Below, one piece after another: positions 55,889 through 64,000 of a stretch of DNA of 64,000 nucleotides. The notes under the pieces are model-generated. The model had not been told where the DNA came from and made no database searches. It saw only the letters and a list, made by a program, of their open reading frames with translations. Both the position numbers and the translations under genes were made by a program. The stretch lies in the NCBI GenBank assembly GCA_036429605.1, contig JAVFKD010000016.1, forward strand, positions 2,666,001-2,730,000. The letters are read 5' to 3'. The DNA comes from Cladobotryum mycophilum (taxonomy: Eukaryota; Ascomycota; Sordariomycetes; Hypocreales; Hypocreaceae). The stretch's first letter is position 1, and every line of letters begins with the position of its first letter.

Positions 55889-58800
55889 TTAAGAAATCCC
55901 GATTTCTCCACCGACCACATCCAGAGCCTCTCTAAGCAACTCTAGAACCTTTTCGTCCCCCTGAATCCTGAGAGCTTTCACCATCAAAGGGTATAGTCGC
56001 AGAAGGTGTTTCCTACTCTCACTGTCTGCTCCCTTGAGCGCCGGTATCGCCTCGCTCCGACTCCTTAAATCGACCAACTTTCGTAGTATCCAGAGAAGCT
56101 CTTTACGTTGGCTGAGGGGCTGCGGCATCTTCCCACGCAGGGGTTGGTCTGCCACGTAACCGCGGAGCGTCAAGGCGCAGCGGAGGATGAGAAAGGGGGC
56201 GATGGTAGAAGCAATGCGAGCCTGCAAAACAGAAGGCGATTCAGACTGCTTTATTGTAGCCGACATGGCAGCCGAAGACTGCTCTACGGAAATGAGAGAG
56301 AATAGCTCTTCAAAAGCAACATACGCCATTTGAGTTCGTCGTGTCGGTGGGACAGACACGGTACGACCGGCACGTGGTGTATACAGCTTCGACAGCCCAG
56401 CTGCGCGTTCAGTGTAAATGATAACCTTATCCGCTGGTGTAGGCTCATGTATAATCGACGTTCTAAACAAACTCTCCGCATACTCGTTGCGTGCCTTATC
56501 GGCAACATGATCTGAGCCGATTGAGGGGATAATCAGTTTGACAAGTCTGTGGAATGAAGCAATGTCGGCGGCTTCATCAGTTGAGAAGTTTGTCCCAGAT
56601 GGAGCACCGTCACATTCAGCACTGAGGATGCCGTCTGCAATCAGCACAATGGTAGACCATATGTTTTGAGTCGTTTCCTTGGGGATGTCGAGAAGACTGA
56701 GCTGCGACAGCGTTGCCTCAATGACTGCCAACGCCGATGAAGTTGCCAGAACCCATGGCTGAGTGGATTTGGTGACTATGGGGAACTGGTATTTTAATGC
56801 AATCGGCCGACAGAGGGCGGATAAGGCAACTGAAACCGAACCACTGTTGTAAATGTCTTCCTCGGCAGCGTGGCTCAGAATAAGGTTCTCTAGCACTTGC
56901 ATGCTTGCCTTTGACATGGCAACATAGGTCCGTTTAGGTCCGGTCTGTGCGGCATAATCTTGCTCATACGGAAGAGTGACGAATTCTGAGACTTGTGTAA
57001 TCAGCGCTGAAGGAACACAGCTAACATCCGTTCGAATCATCTTAACAGCTGCGAGAATCTGCGTTTGAAGTGGAGTGAGGCTCTCCACATCCAACACATA
57101 ATTACCCATGGATGCCTCCTCCACTGTCTGGCGCAGCAAGGTGAGTATTCGCTTGACCTGATCCACTGTTAGGTCGGCTTGAATTAATCTATAAACCTCA
57201 CGAAAAGCAGCAACATATGCGGTTAAGCAATTCTGGTTGTCTTGTGTCTTGCCCTTGACGGTTTTTGTAATGGGAATACCTCGTGACCATAAATCCCAGG
57301 CGATCTTGACAGTTGTCTCGTTGAAAATTGGCTTCAAATCGTCGCCTGACTGAGACAACACATGAGACAGAGTTTTGAACGTGGCAGTGTTGATATCCAA
57401 CACTCTAAAGTCGAGGAGAGTCGCCAGATGCCCTAGCAGCTCGAGCCACAAGTCATTGAACGATGGGTGTACTGTGAGCACCTCGAGATAGTTTCCAAGC
57501 AACGTTGATATACCGTTGAGCACAACGACTGCAGTATCATGCCAATCAGAACGGTCACTGTCGTCCACCTCGTCGTCTTCTGCAGATTTCAACTCCCCCT
57601 CAAGTGAAGACAAAAGCCTGAAAACGACAGACTTTAAACAGATGGACCATGCCTCGGGACTGAGTCGATCACCATAGGCGTCGAATATCCGAAGCAGAGT
57701 CTGAATTGCACTGTTGCGCAGTTCAAGCCTGTCATCCGATGCAACTGCTGTGAGCCTCAGGAGCAGTAGCATCCATAGCGCAGCGCCAGAGCCATCTCGG
57801 CTACGATCTACTGCCATGTCTTCCAAGTTGGATGCTTCGGTACCCTGGATAAGGTCGGTGGTAATATCAAGCGATTTGTCCCTTCCGGACAAAAAGTCCG
57901 AAAGTGCCCAAAAGAATGTAATAGTCTAAACGTTGTTAGCAAATGAGTACTGCATGAGCAAATCATTTCTTACCGTTAATGCAATGTTCAAATCATCATC
58001 TTGAGAACAAAATTTATACAGCGTATCTACCAAAATCAAGAAACAGGAATTGGGTAGTGACGATAAAAAGTCCGAGCAGATGAGTTGAAGTGAGTTGAAT
58101 GAGGATCGGACAAGTTTTGATGACCGCGTCTTGAGGCCTCTGGCATTAATAGGAGGCTCACGCTCCCCGTATGCATTGGAATCTCTCAGAAACACGCTTC
58201 CAATGATGTCAAATGCAATATCCCAGCCACTAACAAGGCTCTGTCCGCAGTCTTCAATGATGCTCCTAAGCCCCTCAAGAATGATTCGATGAATATCGAC
58301 ATCAGTCGTTGTGTTAGCTACGGATATACCGCGACCAGACTTTTGCAATGGGGCTAGAGCATCTCGTAATGCCCCGAGTAGACGAAGCTGGATTGGTCCA
58401 CGAATCTCAGTTTGAAGGCCGCCCGTAACGGTGGCAGCCTCAAGCATTAACTTGGAAAGTATTTCAGCCGCTCTGTTTCTTACAGGTGGGTTCATGGAGG
58501 GCGAATCCAAGGTTTTGATCAACTGTTCGGTCAATGGTGTCCAACCTGACTCATCGGGGTCATATGATAGCAGTCTCTCCATGTTGATCATCGCAATCTC
58601 TCCAAGCTTAGCCAATGCGAACTGAAACTCCTGATTTGAAGTTGTTGAAACAGCAGTAGAGAAGCTCAAGACTCGGCGATGCCCGGACTGGGACGGCGTT
58701 TGTGTAGGCGTTAATGAGGGCGATTTTGACTGACTCTCTGTGACGGGCTTCCCACTGGGCTGACTCAAAAGCAGGCCACAAATGGCTTCAACCACTTCTA

Positions 58801-61297
58801 CAAAGGCATCGTTGGGGAAATCAATACTGCTCTCGATGAGCCTCGTTGCAGCCGTCTCAACCGATCGAACTTCGGTGCTAAAGTTTGCCATGAGAGAGTT
58901 TGCATCAGCCTCAGCAGAATGATCCTGGCTTCCACGTCTGATAGATGCCGCCCTGCCCGGTGCCTTTCTGGTGATGAAGAGAACAAAATCAGCCTGCTGC
59001 AGTGTACCAAGTATAATTCCCCAAGCAGCACCAAGAGTTGGGCCAAGTGCAATACCGAGATTGAGTAGAGCCCGCAAGCAGAGAAGGTTCCGAGTGTTCA
59101 ATGATGCTGCGGTATCGACTGATCCCTGTTTCTGCTTCTCTGTCAAAGGAGACCCTGGTGTCAAGCTCTCAACACTCAAAAGGCCTCGAGCATTGCTGAA
59201 AATGCTGCTTGATGTCTCTGTAGGCGTACTCGCACCAGCAGATCGTGGCTGGCCGGCATTAACACAGGCACTCAAAACATTGGGCGGCACTGCAGCTTTG
59301 CCCAGGGTCGATATGAAGGCATCTCGTGGGGTGTATAATTGCAACAACCCGGCAACATGGGCGAATCTTTGGAATGCTCGAACAAGCCCATGGTAATACT
59401 CCGAGTCCAGAGCAGCGTATAAAAAGGTCGAGCAGGTGGCCAATATAGCAGGCCAACATTCATTTACAATGTCTGCACAAATCTTCACCTCTGGATAGGC
59501 TGGGTGATCTTCCAGCTCTAGAGGATTTATAGGCACAGGGTTCTTTTTAAATGACGCCGACCTCTCCCTGTTTCCGCCACGGGCTGCTTCTGCCTCTAGA
59601 AGCGAAGGAGCTGGCGAGTTGCGTCCGCCATCCTGTTTGGAGGTTTTTCTGCGAGTACGATTTTCGGTGGGAACTGTGAGGGGAAGAATAAACTTGGCAA
59701 GCCCATCGGACAACGATGAGAGACAGGCCAGTATGAGACTATAAGTGTAAGATTCAGGGATAATGGGGGCTTCCGTCTTGTCCAGTTGGTCGATACATGG
59801 CACGCGAACGGAGCTCCATTGAGTGCTGATGCCTGTATTAGAGGCTTCCGATGCAACAGAGCCACTAATAATTCCCGCCACACTGCTGGCTTCTAGCATC
59901 GTTGGGTCAGAAGCCGCACCAGAGGTACCGACAGCATCCGTGACCGGCATTGTAGATTGAGGTCCAAGTCCAATTACAGCCGGCTTCTCGGTGCCAAGGC
60001 GGACAAAGGTCGCAGTTAGCGTTTTCAAGACATCCTTTTCTCCTTCTTTAGCATCGTATAGGGCCCAAATGCGTCGCACCAGAGCATGCTCGGCGAAGAT
60101 GCCACGAAAAACCTCCATGCAGAGAGCTCTCTTCCAGATTGCAGTGTCTTGATCGAGAAGGTTGGTAAGGATGGTAAGCGCATCACCGCATTCTGATGGT
60201 AGGGTGGTAATATGCCGGCGTAGTAACGTATATAGGATGCGGACGAGTCTCACCGTCGTCGCAAATGTTGGCTTCGCCTTGAGCGCACTGATAATAAGAG
60301 GCATGACTCTATCACGAAGAATCTGTGCTTGCTCTGGGTGAGTGGTAAATACTGCAGCATGATTTGTTATGACTGATTCGATCAACTCGAGTCCAAAGGT
60401 TTGGGGCAAACCAGAGAAACGCAAGAACTCTGGCCTTTGATTCTCCGTCATGAGACATAGGTCGTTGAATATCTATCCCATCAGCCATGAACTTGATCCA
60501 AATGGAAATGTCTTCTTACTCGGTAAGCATCCAGCGCGGCTGAGCGCAATCCAACTTTATGGTCCCCAATGGGCACCTCGCCGGCAACGGGTACATCATT
60601 CCCAAGCTCTGTCAAGTGTCAGAAACAGCTACCACTAGCGAAACTGGCCACTTACTATCTTCAGCGACCACCTTGTCAAATACCGAAACAACCAACTGCT
60701 GCAGCGTAGCAGCTGAGGTATTATTTACAATGGCATTTTTGCTGGTCTGCAGAATAAAGCAGATATTCAAGGTAGTCACAAGCAGCTCGCCATTGAGGTC
60801 CTCTGAGTAATTCTGCACCAATGAAGGCAGCGCCTGCAAGATCTTTAACTGCACGTCCAAGCCCGCTGACGAAGCTTGCATCAAAGCATCCAAGACCTGG
60901 TTCAGCTTCGACCTCGGCAAAGCTCGCGCAACGATGAGGCGTTGCAGGCAGACGATGGCGATGGCAGTGAACTTTGTGTTTTTGGTGCCACATGCGATAA
61001 TGAATGGATTCACGAAGCTGGGCCGCTGTGACAGCACTGAGAGTCTCGGTCAGGCGAAGTGACATATAAGGGGCTGTGGACAGTGCACATACACTCTGGA
61101 GCTGCAGTTTCGGGAACATTGCCCAATTGTTTCAGCTCATCGAGAGATTTCTCGGCTGCCTATGATAGCTAATAAGTAAAAATGGAAGGGTTCGCGCACG
61201 CATCGCCAGAGAGCCTCACTTGTCGCAGATCATTATGCTTCCTTTTGCTCTCTTGAATGAGATTAGCTAGCTCCGTGGCCAGAAGCTGTGTCGTCAT
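55889..61297 (-). CDS. mon2: Mon2, large Arf-GEF-related Golgi/endosome protein
   Basis: Mon2 is a Sec7-related scaffold lacking the catalytic Sec7 domain. With Dop1 and Neo1 it works in trafficking between endosomes and Golgi. Exons are 61297-61220, 61159-61093, 61036-60656, 60608-60520, 60472-57974 and 57925-55889. The GT-AG introns are short, 48-61 nt. The total of 5151 nt gives 1716 residues. The start MTTQLLATELANLIQESKRKHNDLRQ-AAEKSLDELK and the block LLSQRPSFVNPFIIACGTKNTKFTAIAIVCLQRLIV (spread over residues about 49-84) are the conserved DCB region. The blocks VPIGDHKVGLRSAALDAYRIFNDLC and SGLPQTFGLELIESVI follow in the HUS-like region. The rest is helical repeat, with the C-terminal Mon2 domain read through ALTTITFFWALSDFL. 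It is one of the longest genes here and is intact. Confidence 0.94.
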
Positions 61298-61790
61298 CTT
61301 GAGCTTCGCTTGGGAATCCGCCCATCAGCGATCATGCAAACTGCTCTCCTTTCCATGCAGCCAAAGGGCCATGGAAATTGACAAAAGTCGTTGGATCAAA
61401 AACTTTGAATCTTCTTCCTTCTTCTGAGTTGCACCAAGTCCCGCTGAACAGGTAGGCTGATGTGGCAGGACGTGTCTCAAAGACTGGGATTTTGCGACGA
61501 TGTGGCCAGCGCGGCCAACGTGCTTTGTCAGTGGCCTTAGCCCCTCTGCAATGGATAAGCGGTCGCCCTGGAACTAGAGCTAAGAACAATGGATGTTTTA
61601 TCTTTTATAGCGAATCATGTAGCGAGCACCATTACCATCTCTGGGTTTTCTGAAAATCCATTCACAGCTTCCCCTTCCCAAAGTCTCATTTTTTCGGCGT
61701 ATTGTGAGCAAATGATGACTCGCAAATCTCGCATTTTCAAGATTCCAAGTCAAAACTTATATGGCTATTAGCAAGTTTTTCCACCTTGAC
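61298..61790. other. intergenic between MON2 promoter and tRNA-Leu
   Basis: No gene is seen. It holds the MON2 upstream region and the 5' flank of the tRNA. Confidence 0.5.
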
Positions 61791-61882
61791 GCCAAGATGG
61801 CCGAGTGGTTAAGGCGATGGTTTTAAGTTATTCTTGAACACCATTATCGAGAGATTCCAGGGTTCGAACCCCTGTCTTGGCA
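61791..61882 (+). tRNA. tRNA-Leu(UAA), with an 11-nt intron
   Basis: The acceptor stem GCCAAGA/TCTTGGC, a GCC...GGC D stem, an ATGGT/ACCAT anticodon stem, an extended variable arm and the T arm CAGGG-TTCGAAC-CCCTG form a class II tRNA. The discriminator base is A, as in Leu. The anticodon TAA is at 61824-61826, with the intron 61828-61838 between positions 37 and 38 as usual. The intron contains TTA, which can pair with the anticodon. A T6 Pol III terminator follows at 61890-61895. Confidence 0.95.
61828..61838 (+). other. tRNA-Leu intron
   Basis: Eleven nucleotides located one base 3' of the anticodon, the canonical site cut by the tRNA splicing endonuclease. Confidence 0.85.
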
Positions 61883-62510
61883 ACATTTCTTTTTTGCCCT
61901 TTTCGCATTCATCCCGAGCAATGATCATTCAACTGCGGAAATGGTTCATAGTCATGGAGAGCTAGTGTTGAACATGATTATTGATGGGTAGTTCCATTGT
62001 TCAATGTAAGCCTTCACAGCCCACGATGTTAAGATTCAAAACCGCGTGATTATTTGGCTCACGATAAAACAAAAATACATAAGGTAGTCCAACCCTTGCC
62101 CGCTACTCCAAGGGCATATGCTTGTCGCTCGAAACCGACGCCTGTTCCCATGCTTCCCAACGCGCCCATCGTATACAGGCAACGAGATTTTATCTAAACC
62201 AAGTCGCTGGACAATGTCTACACTTTCGCAGTCTCACTCGGCTTGGAGAATGCTAAAATCGTAGGCGACCGGTTGTTGTTTAGTGATGATAACATGGACA
62301 GCAGTGTGCTATTCATGTAAGATTTTAATGCTTTTGGTGTTCAGTCCATCTAAAGGTAAATAAAAACAATCTAGTGGTGGAGAGGAACAGATTGTTCATT
62401 GTATTGCACTGTACAGATTAGTTTGATGCCCCACTCAAAGCAAGGCAAAGCATCATGGGCATACCGAGTTCCACGAGCAACCCAATCTGCTCCAGAGCTA
62501 AGCTGGACAA
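61883..62510. other. intergenic between tRNA-Leu and the PRPP synthetase 3' end
   Basis: Beyond the Pol III terminator there is no recognised gene; it is AT-rich. Confidence 0.5.
61890..61895 (+). terminator. RNA polymerase III terminator
   Basis: A run of six T directly downstream of the tRNA. Confidence 0.8.
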
Positions 62511-63895
62511 TTACACGGGGACATTGGTGAAGAGGTATGACACCGATTCGCCATTGTGGGTTCGTCGGATAGCCTGTGAAAACCACTGTGAGCAAGATGA
62601 GTTACCATAATTGCATCCAGGAAACAAACCTCGGCTAGTGTTCCAGATACGTCGATGACCTTGAGCTTTGAGCACCGCTCAGTCTTATCACCAACTACAT
62701 CATTCAAAGTCAGCTAGTTTCGCGTCAAGTGGAATCCCAAGCAGTGATTTTTTCCATCACCGGGCAAGGAAGATTCTACGTGACTTACGTGGGACAGCTA
62801 TCACGCTGTTAGTACATCATGAATATGTGGGGGGAAGAGCACAGCATACTGTTTGTAACCACAACGCCAGCCAAGCATGAGTTGTTAATGGTCTCAATGG
62901 CCTTACCACTGAGAATTCCATGTGTGACAATAGCAAAGACTTGTCGAGCACCGTTCTGATTCAAGGTCTCGGCGGCTTTGGCAAGCTGAGAAAGCACAAT
63001 TAGCTCACCAGTTGCAAGTCCATGTTGCCATTCAAACATACCGTTCCACAGGTATCGGCCATGTCATCTACGAGAATGGCCACCTTGTCCTGGACATCAC
63101 CAACGAGAACCATGCGGCCTACAACGTTAGGTCGGGGCCGCTCCTTGTGAATGAGAGCGAAACCAGTGTTTAGACGGTCGGCAATTGATGTCGCGCGCTT
63201 TGCTCCACCCGCATCGGGTGAGACAATGACACAGCTCTCAGCGTCTAGGTTCTCGCGGATCCAGCGTAGCACAGAGGGCTCCGCATAGAGGTTATCCACG
63301 GGGACGTTGAAGAAGCCTTGAATCTGTGAGGCATGCAAATCCATGGTAATGACATGATTCTAGGACCAGATTAGATTTTTGCCCGGGGCAACAGTATATG
63401 AATTGGACATACACATCCAGACACCTGGAGCATGTTTGCGATGAGTTTGGCGCTGATGGGGGCGCGGGATTTATCCTTCTTGTCCTGGCGGGCATAAGGA
63501 AAATTTGGAATGACGGCGGTGATGCGTCGAGCAGAAGCCGTGCGACAAGCATGAATCATGATGAGCAGCTCCATCAACCCATCGTTCACATCTCCAGGCG
63601 CGGTAGACTGGAGGATGAAGACATCTTCATCTCGAACAGACTCGCCAATAGAAACGCTGGTCTCTTGGTTCGAGTAGTTGAGGCTTATAGTATTGGCAAT
63701 GTTGATGCCGAGTCTGCAACAAAACAATCAGCTCAGGTCACCCAACCCGCACCGCACATATCTCGCCCTCCCCATCTCCAGTCTTCTTTTTTCCAACCCA
63801 ACAAATCGAAAGAAATCTTCGACATACCGGCTAGCGACCAAGCCGCTGAGCTCCGGATGGGAGGTCCCCGAAATGAGCTTGATCTCGTTTGCCAT
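62511..63895 (-). CDS. ribose-phosphate pyrophosphokinase (PRPP synthetase)
   Basis: The enzyme makes PRPP from ribose-5-phosphate and ATP for nucleotide, histidine and tryptophan synthesis. Seven exons: 63895-63828, 63713-63413, 63359-63042, 62985-62850, 62797-62789 (9 nt), 62694-62630 and 62573-62511, all with GT-AG introns. The total of 960 nt gives 319 residues. Motifs: MANEIKLISGTSHPEL, SIGESVRDEDVFI, RQDKKDKSRAPISAKLIAN (ATP loop), MDLHASQIQGFFNVPVDNLYA, PDAGGAKRA (flexible loop) and VAILVDDMADTCGT (PRPP-binding). The short, insertion-free form resembles yeast PRS2/3/4 rather than PRS1 or PRS5. An in-frame ATG 12 nt upstream (63907) would add four residues (MLDQ); I prefer 63895 because MANEIKL matches the family start. 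Confidence 0.96.
62789..62797 (-). other. 9-nt micro-exon of PRPP synthetase
   Basis: CTGTCCCAC lies between the acceptor GATAG and the donor GTAAGT. It encodes the conserved TVP after VVTN. Skipping it deletes TVP, and the alternative acceptor 5 bp upstream gives an immediate stop. Confidence 0.85.
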
Positions 63896-64000
63896 TTGAT
63901 CCAACATGATGAAGAAGAAGTTATGTTGGCGGGGCCAGAGAAGGCTCTCTCAGTTAAAGAATGAGAAAGTTTTAGTGGGAAAATTTGTGCCAGTCGGAGC

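Overview
The window is nuclear DNA of a filamentous ascomycete. Genes carry short 48-140 nt GT-AG introns, some with recognisable branch sites. Many starts are preceded by CT-rich leaders, and the products are fungal-specific forms (Pex20, GPI-anchored secreted proteins, a GH47 mannosidase, a proteinase K-like subtilase). The style fits Sordariomycetes, probably Hypocreales; that placement is inference.

Layout. 0-10 kb: a secreted sugar dehydrogenase, SEC13, PEX20 and a DUF7820-like membrane protein. 10-15 kb: mostly intergenic, with one small broken hypothetical gene. 15-17 kb: a BCS1-type AAA ATPase. 20.5-26.4 kb: HMG-CoA synthase, a DHCR24-like FAD sterol reductase and an alpha/beta hydrolase, three neighbours with a possible sterol theme. 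27.7-32.8 kb: PEX14, NDC80 and SNU13. 34-40 kb: a NAPE-PLD-like metallo-hydrolase, a secreted GH47 mannosidase and the RAD10/ERCC1 repair subunit. 40-53 kb: gene-poor, AT-rich stretches around a secreted subtilase and a repetitive GPI-type surface protein; this part holds degenerate minisatellite DNA and a possible RIP-mutated LINE relic. 53-64 kb: a GNAT acetyltransferase, TRM7, MON2, an intron-containing tRNA-Leu(UAA) and PRPP synthetase.

Most genes are housekeeping and work separately: peroxisome import (PEX14, PEX20), secretion (SEC13, MON2), kinetochore, splicing/snoRNP, DNA repair, tRNA modification and nucleotide synthesis.

I found no new multi-gene system. The most notable observations are structural. 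At least six, and probably seven, single-base deletions break five genes; all but one can be placed in a short homopolymer, which points to assembly error or to recent decay. There is a 7-nt micro-exon in PEX14, a 9-nt micro-exon in the PRPP synthetase gene, a GC-AG intron in HMG-CoA synthase, an intron directly after the SEC13 start codon, and a frame-preserving stop-free intron in the GNAT gene.
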